64,000 bases of DNA from Candidatus Bathyarchaeota archaeon (GCA_013388895.1 JACAEK010000056.1:1-64000); one strand, 5' to 3'; counted from the first letter of the stretch, positions 16,524 through 26,684 are shown. Numbers and translations: made by a program. Notes: a model not told the origin generated them from the sequence alone.

Positions 16524-17276
16524 ATGGCAGGAAATGTTGAAAGATACTTGCTTGAGAAAATTGAATCCGAGGGCACCATCCACATAACACTTATAGACCC
16601 TGAAAAGGTGACATCATCCCAAGCTTCGAGAATTGCTGACAAAGCAAAATTAAGCGGAACCTCAGCTATAATGGTTGGCGGTTCAACCTTCTTTTCTACC
16701 ACACATTTAGATGATGTGGTTAAAACTGTTAAACGAGTCGTTCAAATTCCAATAATCCTTTTCCCAAATAACGTAACAGGCATAAGTCACCATGCTGACG
16801 CCATATGGTTTATGTCACTTCTAAACTCTGTCGACCCATACTTCTTAATGGGCGCTCAAATACTCGGCGCACCGTTAGTGAAAAGATATCGACTAGAGCC
16901 TATTCCCATGGGATACATCATTGTTGGCGAAGGTGGTGCTGCAAGTATCGTTGGAAGGGCGGTTCCAGTTCCGTATGATAAGCCCGAAATTGCTGCTGCT
17001 CACGCCTTAGCAGGGCAGTACTTGGGCATGCGCTTTATATACTTGGAGGCAGGTTCAGGCGCAAAAAAACCTGTTACTCCAGAAATGATTCGCGCTGTCA
17101 AGGATTATATTGACGTTCCTTTGATTGTAGGAGGAGGCATAAAGTCCAGAAGTCAAGCCTTAGCTGCAGCCTCAGCAGGCGCTGATATAATAGTGACTGG
17201 CAATGTTATTGAGAACGCTGAGGTAAAAAGCAAGGTTGCCGAAATCATCGAGGGCATTAAACGCTTCAGAATATAA
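16524..17276 (+). CDS. Geranylgeranylglyceryl phosphate synthase
   Basis: This 250-residue TIM-barrel prenyltransferase makes the first ether bond of archaeal membrane lipids, joining sn-glycerol-1-phosphate to geranylgeranyl diphosphate. Diagnostic segments are ITLIDPEKV (about 21-29), IMVGGSTFF (about 49-57), PIILFPNNVTGIS, MGYIIVGEGG, RFIYLEAGSGA (substrate loop, about 166-176), and the phosphate-binding LIVGGGIKS and DIIVTGNVIE at the end. It is transcribed with the Elf1 gene. Confidence 0.94.
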   Translation: MAGNVERYLLEKIESEGTIHITLIDPEKVTSSQASRIADKAKLSGTSAIMVGGSTFFSTTHLDDVVKTVKRVVQIPIILFPNNVTGISHHADAIWFMSLLNSVDPYFLMGAQILGAPLVKRYRLEPIPMGYIIVGEGGAASIVGRAVPVPYDKPEIAAAHALAGQYLGMRFIYLEAGSGAKKPVTPEMIRAVKDYIDVPLIVGGGIKSRSQALAAASAGADIIVTGNVIENAEVKSKVAEIIEGIKRFRI

Positions 17277-17449
17277 ACCACTGTTCTAACTGGCTTTTTA
17301 TACTAGGAGTGAAGCCGTTCTGTATGGTTTTGCTTGGAATACATGTGAAATAGAAAGCTGTGCAATGACATTTTTGACTTTTTTATGTTACAAAACCGAA
17401 ATAAGCCATTAACGCACAAAGATTTGCGGGACAAAACTTGAACAGTCCA

Positions 17450-20400
17450 ATGAGCGAGGCACATTATCAATACACCAAAAGCCTAGAAAGCCAACTTGAA
17501 CAATTATATAAGCTAAGCAAAGAAGCTAGAGAAAAAGGCCTTGACCCGGCGCTAAGTCCTGAATGCAGAATTGCCAGAGATCTGGCCGACCTCGTAGAAG
17601 GCCTTGTAGGTCCTAAAGGTGTTGCTGCAAGCATAAGAGAGCTAAGCGCAAAACTTCCAAGGGAAGAGTTGGCTTTTAAGGTTGCTGAAGAGATTGTTTA
17701 TGGCAAATTTGGGCACATGGAAGCTGAATCAGCGGCTGAACAGGCCATACGCACTGCTTTGGCAATTCTTACAGAAGGGCTCACTGCGGCGCCTCTAGAA
17801 GGAGTAGCAAAGGTAAAGATCAAAACAAATAAAGACCGCACTCGACACCTAGCAATTTACTTCGCAGGGCCTATAAGATCTGCTGGAGGAACTGATCAGG
17901 CTTTAACACTTGTTGTGGGAGATTTTGTCAGACACCTCTTAGGTCTTGATCGGTACAAGCCTCTTGAAGAGGAAATTTTACGTTTTCTTGAGGAGGTACG
18001 GCTTTATGAGCGTTCGATAGGACGTTTTCAATACCATGTTTCAGATGAGGAGTTGAGGAAAGTGTTTCAATGGCTGCCCGTAGAAGTTACCGGTACGGAA
18101 TCTGATCCAGTTGAAGTTTCCTCTTTTCGAAATCTTTCTCGAATAGAGACAAATCGTGTAAGAGGTGGCGCCCTCAGGGTCGTAAATGACGGTGTGGTTG
18201 GGCGCGCCTTAAAGGTTTTGACTATAATTGAAAAGCTTGGGGTTCAGGGGTGGGATTGGCTTAAGGAATTTCGTAAAAAATCTGAGAGAAAATCTGCCGG
18301 TTTTATGGATGAAGTTATTGCTGGGCGCCCAGTATTTTCATTTCCCTCTACGCAAGGCGGCTTTCGCTTAAGATATGGTAGGGCGCGAAACAGTGGTCTC
18401 GCTGCTGTTGGTGTACATCCAGCTACTATGCTTGTGCTTCACAATTTCTTAGCTGCCGGCACGCAAATGCGGTTGGAACTTCCAGGGAAAGGCGGCATCG
18501 CTGTCCCAGTGGATGCTATCGAACCGTCTGTTGTTATGCTAAAAGACGGCTCTGTAATTCGGGTCTCTGTTGAGAATTTTAAGCAGATAAAAAGTGAAAT
18601 TAAGCGAATTCTTTTTCTAGGCGACATTCTAATCAGTTTTGGCGATTTCTTGTACAATAGTAAATGCCTTGCCCCTTCTGGTTATGTTGAAGAATGGTGG
18701 GCTGAGAATCTGCTAAACGCTTTTCAGAAAAGATTTGATGGGCATTTTGAAAGAGCTGCAGAAATTGTAAATATTGGGGCAGATAGGCTGAAAGATTTCA
18801 TATGCAATCCTTTTGGCAACAAGCCTAGTGTTTCTGAGGCAATACTTTTGTCTTCAACATTGAATGTGCCACTTCATCCATCTTTTACATTTTTCTGGTC
18901 GAACCTTTCTTCAGTTGACGAGCTTAAAATGCTAAGGAACTGGCTTCTTAACTCGGAAATAGAAAAAGATGGTGCTGTCATCCACCGTGTTTCTGGTAAA
19001 ATGGACGCAAACGCGAAAAAAGCTTTGGAGACAATATGCTTGCCACATAAGGTCTTGATTAACAGAATTATCATTGAGGGTGATGATGCTTTCTCGTTTG
19101 CATTCTGCCTTGGCCATAATAACTCTGCAGATGCGGATCTTTCTCCAGCTAAGTCTCCATTAGAAGCAATTGGTTTGTTGTCTAATGTGCAGGTTAGGGA
19201 AAAGGCTCCGACGTTTGTAGGCGCACGCATGGGAAGACCTGAAAAGGCTAAAAGGCGTGAAATGAGACCACTCGTGCATGTTCTTTTTCCAGTTGGCTTA
19301 GTTGGAGGTTCGCAAAGAGATGTTTTAGAAGCAGCGAAGAAGGAGCGTGTTCTGGTTGACATTGTCAAACGTAAATGCCCAAAATGTGGCACTTTTACAT
19401 TTAGAATTAAATGCCCCGCCTGCGATTGTGAAACACTTTACGAAAAACTATGCCCTCGTTGCGGAAAAAACCTAAAGGAAGAAGAGTGTCCAACATGCGG
19501 ATTGCCAGCAAAGAAATATCAAAAGCAAGCTGTGAATTTCAAAGTATTGTTAGAAGGTTCCTGTAATCGCCTAGGAGTTTCCATTCCTAAAGTCTTGAAG
19601 GGAGTTAAGGGCTTAACAAATGAAACGAAATCTCCGGAAATTATGGAAAAAGGTGTTCTCCGGGCCAAATATGACTTGTCAGTGTACAAGGATGGAACAA
19701 TACGGTTTGACGCAACTAATGCTCCATTAACTCATTTTAAACCAGCCGAAATCGGAATCTCAATTGAGAAGCTTAGAGAACTTGGGTATGTTCAGGATGT
19801 TTATGGAGCGCCATTGACTGATTTGAACCAGTTGTGTGAGCTCAAGGTTCAAGATGTTGTTATTCCAACTAGATGTGCTGAATACTTTGTGCATGTTGCA
19901 AACTTCTTAGATGACCTCTTAATGAAGATTTATGGGCTTCCACCTTATTATACTATCAAGCGAACAAACGACCTTGTTGGGCACCTTGCTATTGGCTTGG
20001 CCCCCCACACCTCTGTCGGCATTCTTGGGCGGATTATCGGCTTCACAGATCTAAATGTTTGTTATGCGCATCCAATATGGCATTCTGCTAAAAGAAGAGA
20101 TTGTGACGGCGACGAAGATGCTCTAATGCCGGCACTAGACACGCTTCTCAATTTCTCTCGTGATTATTTACCTGCGCAAATAGGCGGAATAATGGATGCG
20201 CCATTGCTTCTAATCTCAATCGTTAATACGCAAGAAGTGCAAAGACAAGCACATGATTTTGATGTTGCTGAAACGTATCCTATTGAGTTTTATGAAAAAA
20301 CTTGGGAAAATATTGAAGCACGACATATCAGCCGAATTATAGACGTCATAGAACATCGCCTCGGCACGGAGGCGCAGGTCGAGGGCTTTAAGTTCACAAC

Positions 20401-20854
20401 ACCTGTTTCGAACATAAACATGGGAAATGCTGAAAGCTCTTACAAGAAGCTCAAGACAATGATAGAGAAAATGAACAGCCAGCTTGAGTTAGCAGAGAAA
20501 ATAGAGGCTGTAGACGCTAGAAAAGTTGCCTTAAAAGTTTTAACTAAACATTTCATCAGAGATATCGCTGGAAACTTGAGGGCTTTCTCAACGCAGAGCT
20601 TCAGGTGTAAATCTTGTAACAAACGTTTCCGTCGTCCGCCCCTACGAGGCGTATGTTCGTTCTGTGGCGGTTCATTAGCCCTGACAGTATATCGTGGCGG
20701 CATCGAAAAATACTTGGGTGCGGCACAGCAATTGATTGATAAGTACAAGCTACCCAGATATTACACTCAAAGAATTTCACTCGTGAAAGAAGAGATTAAT
20801 GCACTATTTGAGGGTAAAAAACCCAAACAAATAAGCCTAGTAGATTTTGCCTAA
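17450..20854 (+). CDS. polC: DNA polymerase D large subunit DP2
   Basis: This is the catalytic subunit of replicative polymerase D, a two-barrel polymerase related to RNA polymerase, at about 1134 residues with no intein. Key regions are YFAGPIRSAGGTDQALT (about 138-154) and a zinc cluster with CPKCGTF, CPACDC, CPRCGKN and CPTCG (about 640-690). The catalytic KRRDCDGDEDALM is at about 880-892, followed by GGIMDAPLLL. A C-terminal zinc module (CKSCNKRF and CSFCGG) sits near 1055-1080. The first acidic position of the active-site motif is Asp where I recall Asn in Pyrococcus. The start is ATG 17450, with TTG 17438 as an alternative. Confidence 0.96.
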   Translation: MSEAHYQYTKSLESQLEQLYKLSKEAREKGLDPALSPECRIARDLADLVEGLVGPKGVAASIRELSAKLPREELAFKVAEEIVYGKFGHMEAESAAEQAIRTALAILTEGLTAAPLEGVAKVKIKTNKDRTRHLAIYFAGPIRSAGGTDQALTLVVGDFVRHLLGLDRYKPLEEEILRFLEEVRLYERSIGRFQYHVSDEELRKVFQWLPVEVTGTESDPVEVSSFRNLSRIETNRVRGGALRVVNDGVVGRALKVLTIIEKLGVQGWDWLKEFRKKSERKSAGFMDEVIAGRPVFSFPSTQGGFRLRYGRARNSGLAAVGVHPATMLVLHNFLAAGTQMRLELPGKGGIAVPVDAIEPSVVMLKDGSVIRVSVENFKQIKSEIKRILFLGDILISFGDFLYNSKCLAPSGYVEEWWAENLLNAFQKRFDGHFERAAEIVNIGADRLKDFICNPFGNKPSVSEAILLSSTLNVPLHPSFTFFWSNLSSVDELKMLRNWLLNSEIEKDGAVIHRVSGKMDANAKKALETICLPHKVLINRIIIEGDDAFSFAFCLGHNNSADADLSPAKSPLEAIGLLSNVQVREKAPTFVGARMGRPEKAKRREMRPLVHVLFPVGLVGGSQRDVLEAAKKERVLVDIVKRKCPKCGTFTFRIKCPACDCETLYEKLCPRCGKNLKEEECPTCGLPAKKYQKQAVNFKVLLEGSCNRLGVSIPKVLKGVKGLTNETKSPEIMEKGVLRAKYDLSVYKDGTIRFDATNAPLTHFKPAEIGISIEKLRELGYVQDVYGAPLTDLNQLCELKVQDVVIPTRCAEYFVHVANFLDDLLMKIYGLPPYYTIKRTNDLVGHLAIGLAPHTSVGILGRIIGFTDLNVCYAHPIWHSAKRRDCDGDEDALMPALDTLLNFSRDYLPAQIGGIMDAPLLLISIVNTQEVQRQAHDFDVAETYPIEFYEKTWENIEARHISRIIDVIEHRLGTEAQVEGFKFTTPVSNINMGNAESSYKKLKTMIEKMNSQLELAEKIEAVDARKVALKVLTKHFIRDIAGNLRAFSTQSFRCKSCNKRFRRPPLRGVCSFCGGSLALTVYRGGIEKYLGAAQQLIDKYKLPRYYTQRISLVKEEINALFEGKKPKQISLVDFA

Positions 20855-20897
20855 AAAAACTTTTCTAATACAAAGACATAATCTGATTTGGGTAGAC

Positions 20898-21170
20898 ATG
20901 TCCAGAGAGGCTTATCATCCGAACGCTTACTTATCGAACATTAAGAACATAAGGCTTGGCTTGCAGTCGAGAACTCGGATACTAAACGTTTTGGACAAAA
21001 ATTCTCTTGATGCTAAAAATATTGCCGAAAAAACTAGCATGCATTATGGAGTCATTATTCATCACTTAAGACTTCTAGAGGCTGAAGGTATAGTAGAGCG
21101 GAAACATAGTAAACCGCACATTTGGGTGCTTACTGGATTGGGTCAAAAGCGGCTGGTCAATTCAAATTAA
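20898..21170 (+). CDS. ArsR-like winged-helix regulator
   Basis: This 90-residue single-domain protein has an HTH: SRTRILNVLDKNSLDAKNIAEKTSMHYGVIIHHLRLLEAEGIV, followed by a wing ERKHSKPHIWVLT. It begins 43 bases after the DP2 stop on the same strand and overlaps the 3' end of the convergent MazG-like gene by 9 bases. This archaeal HTH type is common near information-processing genes. The target is unknown. Confidence 0.75.
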   Translation: MSREAYHPNAYLSNIKNIRLGLQSRTRILNVLDKNSLDAKNIAEKTSMHYGVIIHHLRLLEAEGIVERKHSKPHIWVLTGLGQKRLVNSN

Positions 21171-21461
21171 AACGCATTGGCATGGTGAATGTTTACACTT
21201 TGGGCATGTATGGGCATATTTGTTAAAGGCTGCTTTTTCAAGGTCTATGCTGGCGATGTTTGCAAGTGAAGCTAACCATGCTACAACATCGGCAAACTCG
21301 TTTTCTAAGGCTTTTTTGTCATTCGCTTTTAATGCTTCTCCTAATTCCTCAACTTCCTCTTTAAGCCAATTATATGTGCCTTCTATACCTCGCTGAGAAT
21401 CTCTCTGAAAATATATCCGATACATCATTTTCTGAAATTCGGATACATGCATATCATTCAC
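21162..21461 (-). CDS. MazG-like nucleotide pyrophosphohydrolase
   Basis: This 99-residue all-alpha NTP pyrophosphohydrolase carries the metal-binding ExxE...ExxD pattern (WLKEEVEELGEAL about 33-45, LENEFADVVAWLASL about 52-66). It probably hydrolyses non-canonical or excess NTPs to NMP. A short C-terminal tail CPKCKHSPCQC (about 86-96) looks like a small zinc knuckle, a feature of some archaeal members. Confidence 0.85.
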   Translation of the reverse strand: MNDMHVSEFQKMMYRIYFQRDSQRGIEGTYNWLKEEVEELGEALKANDKKALENEFADVVAWLASLANIASIDLEKAAFNKYAHTCPKCKHSPCQCVLI

Positions 21462-21526
21462 CTATACTAAGTTGAATCAATCAATATTTAAGAATCGGCA
21501 ATCTAAGCTTTAACACGGGTGAGGCA

Positions 21527-22030
21527 ATGTCAAAGTTTTATGCTGTTCGGAAGTATCGGGAAGGTGATAGAGAGCAATGTCGCTCTTTGTGGCGAGAATT
21601 GACTGAATGGCACCGTGAAATCTATCAAGACCCAACTATCGGCGGGGAACACCCAGAAGACTATTTTGACAAACACTTGTCCAAAGTGGGACCCGATAGG
21701 CTCTGGGTTGCTGTTCACAATTCCCTGACAGTTGGGCTTGTTGGGTTGATCGTTGAAGAAAACGAAGCTGAAATAGAGCCGCTTATAGTAAGCAAAGACT
21801 ACCGTGGCAAAGGAGTAGGGAAACAACTGATAGAGACTGTTATTTCTGAAGCCCGCAAAATCGGAATGAGGCTTCTCAAAATAAAACCAGTGGCAAGAAA
21901 CGCGGAAACTATAAAATTCCTATGCAAACAAGGTTTCAAAAACCTTGGGCATGTGGAATTGTTCATGGATTTCTCCAACTATCCTTGGAGACCAGGTCCA
22001 GAGATTTTCGGCTGCGAATTTAATTTTTAA
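21527..22030 (+). CDS. GNAT family N-acetyltransferase
   Basis: This 167-residue acetyltransferase has the acetyl-CoA-binding motif VSKDYRGKGVGKQLIETVI (about 87-105) and a C-terminal beta-alpha part FLCKQGFKNLGHVELFMDF. The start is ATG after a GAGG-like site. The substrate cannot be told. It converges on glyA. Confidence 0.85.
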   Translation: MSKFYAVRKYREGDREQCRSLWRELTEWHREIYQDPTIGGEHPEDYFDKHLSKVGPDRLWVAVHNSLTVGLVGLIVEENEAEIEPLIVSKDYRGKGVGKQLIETVISEARKIGMRLLKIKPVARNAETIKFLCKQGFKNLGHVELFMDFSNYPWRPGPEIFGCEFNF

Positions 22031-22073
22031 TGGAAAACAGTCGTTGTTGACAAGGCTTATAGCGAGACAATTT

Positions 22074-23390
22074 TCAGCGGATTCTTACGTATTTATAGGC
22101 TTCTGTCGCGTTTTCGAAGCAGTAGTGCACTTTTTGATAATCCTTTCGAAATTCCGCTACGTCTGTCTTCACTTTTTCTAATGATTCTTTATCTATTATT
22201 ACGCGTTTGACAAGTTTTGCTATTTCATTCATTTCAGGCTCCTTCATTCCAAGCCTTGTAACTTCTGAAACACCCAGCCTAATGCCGCCCGGATGCATAA
22301 AGTGTCTCCCCTCTTTAATGTCCCATGGCAACAAATTCCTGTTTATGATTATGTTTGCCTTTTCCAATGTTTCTTCGATTGTTCCACCGTCGCCATGCTT
22401 CGTTATGTCAATCAGAATTACATGCGACTGCGTGAAGCCTTTGTGTTCTGCCAAAACGTTGAATCCCCTTTCGAAAAGCGCCTGTCCCAACGCCTTAGCG
22501 TTTCTCACTATCTGGCTTGTATACTCTCTACCATACTCGAGCATTTCTGTACAGGCAATCGTTAAGCCTGCAACAGCGTGTAGATGGTGATTGCTTACCA
22601 TTCCTGGAAATGTAGCCCGCTTTACCTTGTCTGCATATTTCTCCCATGACAAAACTCCGCCGTGTTGAGGTCCAAAAAACGTTTTATGTGTGCTTAAACT
22701 GACGATGTCTGCTCCTTCTCTGAGAGGATCTTGGAATTGTCCTCCAGCAATTAAACCTGCAACGTGTGCTGCATCATACCCCACTGTTCCGCCCATTGAG
22801 TGAATAGTCTCAGTCAATTCTTTGATTGGATGTGGAAATGGAAAAACGCTCGCGCCGAACATGACAAGTTTTGGCGGACGATTTTTTGATGCCAATTCGT
22901 TAATTCTGCTTTTGGCTTTGTCCACATCGATACTTAGCTCCTTGTAATCCAAGGGCAAATATTCAACAATTAAGCCCCGAACAGCGCCTGCTGTGCCACC
23001 TAACTCTTTCTTACCAGTTGTTATGTGTCCACCACATGGAATGGACAAAGCCATCATAGTGTCGCCAGGTTCAGTAAAAGCTGCGTAAACAACAAGATTT
23101 GCCACAACACCTGAAATGGGCCTGACATCAACAAACTCTGCGTCAAAGAGTTTTTTCATCAGTTCAATACACTTGAATTCTATTTGGTCTATAAAACGAC
23201 AGCCTGCGTAGACACGTTCTCCAGGCCATCCTTCTGCGTAACGATTTCCAAAATCTGTGCAGAGAGCTTCACGAACTGCTGGACTCGGAATATTTTCGCT
23301 CGCAATCAACGGTATGCTTTCTTGAAACCATTTGTGATGCTGCTGTAGGAGGCCAAAAGCATTAATATATTCTTCATGTGGAGTCGCCAT
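22074..23390 (-). CDS. glyA: Serine hydroxymethyltransferase
   Basis: This PLP enzyme of about 438 residues interconverts serine and glycine with a C1 carrier. The PLP lysine lies in SLSTHKTFFGPQHGG (about 226-240). Other family segments are SENIPSPAVREAL, GNRYAEGWPGERVYAGC and GYDAAHVAGLIAGGQF. I chose the ATG at 23390, preceded by GGTG, rather than the one at 23411. The gene is single and convergent with the acetyltransferase. In archaea the carrier may be a methanopterin-type C1 carrier. Confidence 0.95.
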   Translation of the reverse strand: MATPHEEYINAFGLLQQHHKWFQESIPLIASENIPSPAVREALCTDFGNRYAEGWPGERVYAGCRFIDQIEFKCIELMKKLFDAEFVDVRPISGVVANLVVYAAFTEPGDTMMALSIPCGGHITTGKKELGGTAGAVRGLIVEYLPLDYKELSIDVDKAKSRINELASKNRPPKLVMFGASVFPFPHPIKELTETIHSMGGTVGYDAAHVAGLIAGGQFQDPLREGADIVSLSTHKTFFGPQHGGVLSWEKYADKVKRATFPGMVSNHHLHAVAGLTIACTEMLEYGREYTSQIVRNAKALGQALFERGFNVLAEHKGFTQSHVILIDITKHGDGGTIEETLEKANIIINRNLLPWDIKEGRHFMHPGGIRLGVSEVTRLGMKEPEMNEIAKLVKRVIIDKESLEKVKTDVAEFRKDYQKVHYCFENATEAYKYVRIR

Positions 23391-23510
23391 TGTAAACACC
23401 TTTTGCATCACATAATCATTTGTTCACAAATAAAATTCTTTTGAGTGGCAAAACATTAATAATGGAGATGATTGTAGGCTTTAATTACACTAGTGCAGAG
23501 ATGTTGCCGA

Positions 23511-23678
23511 ATGAGTAAAAAGAAGAAAGAAAAATCGTCACCAATGCCTGCTGCAAGCGCCGGACTCCTAAGATTCTTTGAAGAGGAGACGGAAGGCGTC
23601 AAGGTTAAACCAGAAATTCTGATAAGCTTAGCAGTGGCACTAGTAATAGTATGTGTCCTAGCAAACATATTCTTCTAA
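23511..23678 (+). CDS. secG: Sec61 beta / SecG preprotein translocase subunit
   Basis: This 55-residue tail-anchored protein has a basic N-terminus (SKKKKEK), the typical AASAGLLRFFEEETEGVKVKP segment, and one C-terminal membrane helix (PEILISLAVALVIVCVLANIFF region). That is the standard archaeal Sec61 beta layout. It stabilises the SecYE channel. I chose the ATG at 23511. Confidence 0.9.
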   Translation: MSKKKKEKSSPMPAASAGLLRFFEEETEGVKVKPEILISLAVALVIVCVLANIFF

Positions 23679-23689
23679 GCGCAATGCCT

Positions 23690-23977
23690 TTAGTGTCTAG
23701 AAGATGGATGCAAAACTTCTATTCGCTGAACAGAATTAAGATGAATGAATATCTCGCTTCTTTCCTCTCTACTTGCAATTTGTGGAATGGGTTGGGCGAT
23801 TGTAGCGCGCATTACGATGGCTTCAGCGTCTGAAAGCCATATTCCTGCAGGTTCATGCGTTACAGCCACAAGTCTGCCTTCGAAGCCATAAGATGGGTCC
23901 AAAATTACCCGTATCTTCTTATCGAGATTCCTTTCGAGCATGTGAAATATGGTAGGTGGAAGGATTTGGTCTGGCAT
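23690..23977 (-). CDS. LSm-like small protein
   Basis: This 95-residue protein carries a core KKIRVILDPSYGFEGRLVAVTHEPAGIWLSDAEAI that resembles the Sm1 motif of archaeal LSm proteins (beta strands with a conserved D and G). The C-terminal IFIHLNSVQRIEVL would be the last strands. It is probably RNA-binding or an Sm-fold protein of unknown role. It is convergent with the Sec61 beta gene. Confidence 0.6.
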   Translation of the reverse strand: MPDQILPPTIFHMLERNLDKKIRVILDPSYGFEGRLVAVTHEPAGIWLSDAEAIVMRATIAQPIPQIASREERSEIFIHLNSVQRIEVLHPSSRH

Positions 23978-24195
23978 AAGTTTCGCAAACCCTTATAGTA
24001 GGCGCTCTAGGGATAAAACAGTTGCCCTTTCTCAAGTATTATTGCACTAATGGTGTGTAGCGTTTAGTCTTTGGGATACCGTTTCCATTTTTTCAATTTT
24101 CATGTTAAAACTGAAACAGCCTAGTATGTATTGGTTGTTTAAAGAATGTTTCAATCTTTCGTGAATAATTGTGCGCGGCTTCGCGACACTTTAAT

Positions 24196-26058
24196 ATGTT
24201 TGATAGATTTCATACAACATCGCTTGAGAGGATAAAAGTGAAAACCGCAGACTCTTTGAATCGGTCTATGAATAGGGCAGTCCAACATTATTCATCATTA
24301 TTTAAACTTCCATCATACGAAAAAATGCTTCTTCTTCAGGCTTTGATGTGTCTGAGTGGAGGGTCATTGTCTGTGATTATCCTCTTTTCACACTGCGAAA
24401 TGCTAATTGGCGGCTTGTTTCTAGGCATATCTCTATTTCTTGTTAACTTCGTTGCTGACAATATTGTAAGCATCCTAATCTTAAAGCATGACTCGATATA
24501 TGATCTGCGACGAATTACTGGGCTTTCACTTTTCAGTTGGGGCTTTTGGCTTCCCTTCAACTTTTTAGGAGTCGCTATTGCGACAATATTTGGCTTACCC
24601 TGGTGGATTAGGCTTTGTCTTTTAGGCTTTTCGGCCGTTATAATACTGCGTTCTATAGTACTACTTTCCACGTCTCCCGCGCATTACGGTCATGTTTTTG
24701 CAGGTTCTCTTCTACAACCCTTTTTCTGTGTAATTCCTTTTCTTGTATTTTGGTTAGGGGTAGGCTACGCAATAACTGTTTTTGCAGGGTTCTTTTTTAT
24801 TTTTTCGTCAGCTTTAGGAGTGATCTCAAGTTTTGTCTTCGTTTACGTCTTAAACTACGCAGGGCAGCAAACCTTAAGAATTCCGTCAATACCTCTGTTC
24901 AAAGCTTTTCTGCTTAACTGGATAATGGACTTGAATGTTCCTTTCGAAGAATTTCTTGAAAGATTAGGAGAAAACCAAAATGTTGAAGTTTCATTATTAC
25001 AGTTCAGTTCTTCAAAACCTAAGGCAATAATAGCCGTTCCCTCTATTCACCCAGGACCATTCAAAAACATTGGAAGCAGCCTTTTACCGTCAATGCTTAA
25101 AACTGCTTTGGAAAAGAAACTTGAGTGCGTAGTATGCGTTCCGCACGGTTTATTTGGCCACGAATTCGATTTAGCCTCCCAAATCCAGAGTCAGAAAGTA
25201 ATAAACCGCGTTGCCGAGCTTGCGAATCATGAAGGCTATGAGGTTACGGCGACATCATTTACTAAAGCCAGTAATGGTTTAGCTACCGTGTGCTGCCAAA
25301 TTTTTGGTAACATTGCTTTCCTTTCGTTTACTTTGGCGCCTAAGACAACTGAGGATTTGCCGCAGGAGCTAGGAATGTTTGCCCGTGAAGAATGCAAAAA
25401 GTATGGGTTAGACTGTTGTGTTGTTGTTAATTCGCATAACAGCATTAACGGGATGATAAACGTGGAAGAAGCTTTGGACGCGTTGAAAACTGTTTTGATT
25501 ACCTGCCTTAAAAAGGCAGTTTCCCTGAAGCAGTTTTCCTTTGAGGTTGGTGCTGCTACAATTGTTCCGCAAGAGTTTGGTCTAAGAGATGGTATGGGGC
25601 CTGGTGGCATTGCTGCAGTGGTCGTGAGGGTCGGACAGCAGAAAACTGCTTATGTTGTTATTGACGGTAACAACATGGTTTCTGGACTGCGTGAACATAT
25701 CCTTTCAGCCATGAACTCTATAGGTGTTGACGAAGGCGAAGTTTTCACTACAGACACGCATTCTGTAAGTGCTGTAATACTGGGAAACCGTGGATACTAT
25801 CCGATTGGAGAAGCAATACCACATAACACCATTATTCGGTATGTCAGAGAGACAATTCTTGGTGCTATGTCCAATTTAGAACCAGTTAAAGCCGCATGTA
25901 ATAGCATAACAATACCTGCAGTCAAAGTCATTGGCGAGAAACAACTTGAGAAATTATGTCTGCTAATAGACAATACACTTCAAAAAGCAAAAAAGGCTAT
26001 TATCCCCATACTGGTTACTGATGGCTTACTCTTAATGTTGATTTTGATGTTTGTGTAA
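24196..26058 (+). CDS. DUF2070 family membrane protein
   Basis: This archaeal protein of about 620 residues has seven or so membrane helices in its N-terminal third (about 45-230). A large cytosolic part contains VPSIHPGPFKNIGSSLLP (about 281-298), CVVCVPHGLFGHEFDLAS, VVVNSHNSING and GLRDGMGPGGIAAVVVRVG. A final hydrophobic helix ends the protein (VTDGLLLMLILMFV). This domain order is the DUF2070 family, of unknown function and almost only archaeal. A GTG at 24169 is an alternative start. It lies upstream of the Por operon without obvious coupling. Confidence 0.88.
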   Translation: MFDRFHTTSLERIKVKTADSLNRSMNRAVQHYSSLFKLPSYEKMLLLQALMCLSGGSLSVIILFSHCEMLIGGLFLGISLFLVNFVADNIVSILILKHDSIYDLRRITGLSLFSWGFWLPFNFLGVAIATIFGLPWWIRLCLLGFSAVIILRSIVLLSTSPAHYGHVFAGSLLQPFFCVIPFLVFWLGVGYAITVFAGFFFIFSSALGVISSFVFVYVLNYAGQQTLRIPSIPLFKAFLLNWIMDLNVPFEEFLERLGENQNVEVSLLQFSSSKPKAIIAVPSIHPGPFKNIGSSLLPSMLKTALEKKLECVVCVPHGLFGHEFDLASQIQSQKVINRVAELANHEGYEVTATSFTKASNGLATVCCQIFGNIAFLSFTLAPKTTEDLPQELGMFAREECKKYGLDCCVVVNSHNSINGMINVEEALDALKTVLITCLKKAVSLKQFSFEVGAATIVPQEFGLRDGMGPGGIAAVVVRVGQQKTAYVVIDGNNMVSGLREHILSAMNSIGVDEGEVFTTDTHSVSAVILGNRGYYPIGEAIPHNTIIRYVRETILGAMSNLEPVKAACNSITIPAVKVIGEKQLEKLCLLIDNTLQKAKKAIIPILVTDGLLLMLILMFV

Positions 26059-26121
26059 GCTAATGCTAATAAGTCCGAACACTCCCATTTTCATTTCTCC
26101 ACATATAGAAGGGCGAAAGCA

Positions 26122-26679
26122 GTGCTCAAAGAAATTAGAATTCATGGTCGTGGGGGGCAAGGCAGTGTCACTGCTGCAGAGCTGCTGGCTCATGCTGCTT
26201 TCACTGAGGGCAAGTGGGTTCAAGCTTTTCCTTTTTTCGGCGCAGAAAGACGAGGCGCTCCTGTAAAAGCTTTTGCAAGGATAAGCGATGAACCTATACT
26301 TGTTCACAGTCAAATCTACACCCCTGATTATGTGATAGTGCTTGACCATGCAATCTACAAAGTTGTAGACGTAACCGAAGGTTTGAAAAAGGACGGAATG
26401 ATAATTTTAAACTCTAGGAAAAAGCCTAAAGAAGTAGGGTTAAAGGATTGCCGAGTTGCTACTGTTGATGCAACTGGAATAGCCCTTGAATTGAACCTAC
26501 TTGTAGCTGGATTACCTGTTGTTAACACTTCAATTGTGGGCGCTTTTGCCAAAGCAACCAGTGAGGTTGAATTAGCAAGTGTCTTAAAAGCCGTAAAAGA
26601 TACATGGTCGGGTAGCGCTGGCGAAAAAAATGCTAGAGCAGCAGAGTTGGCCTATGAACGTCTGGCAAAAGGATGGTGA
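26122..26679 (+). CDS. porG: Pyruvate:ferredoxin oxidoreductase gamma subunit
   Basis: This 185-residue gamma subunit of the 2-oxoacid:ferredoxin oxidoreductase begins with [20 protein letters not shown] (about 4-23), the hallmark of the family, and [18 protein letters not shown]. It is the first gene of a tight G-D-A-B operon in which all junctions are a few bases. The start codon is GTG. Confidence 0.93.
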   Translation: MLKEIRIHGRGGQGSVTAAELLAHAAFTEGKWVQAFPFFGAERRGAPVKAFARISDEPILVHSQIYTPDYVIVLDHAIYKVVDVTEGLKKDGMIILNSRKKPKEVGLKDCRVATVDATGIALELNLLVAGLPVVNTSIVGAFAKATSEVELASVLKAVKDTWSGSAGEKNARAAELAYERLAKGW

Positions 26680-26684
26680 AATTC

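Noticed and set aside
18874-19392. Minus-strand 172-codon frame inside DP2
   Set aside because: It is antisense to the DP2 coding sequence with no recognisable protein features.
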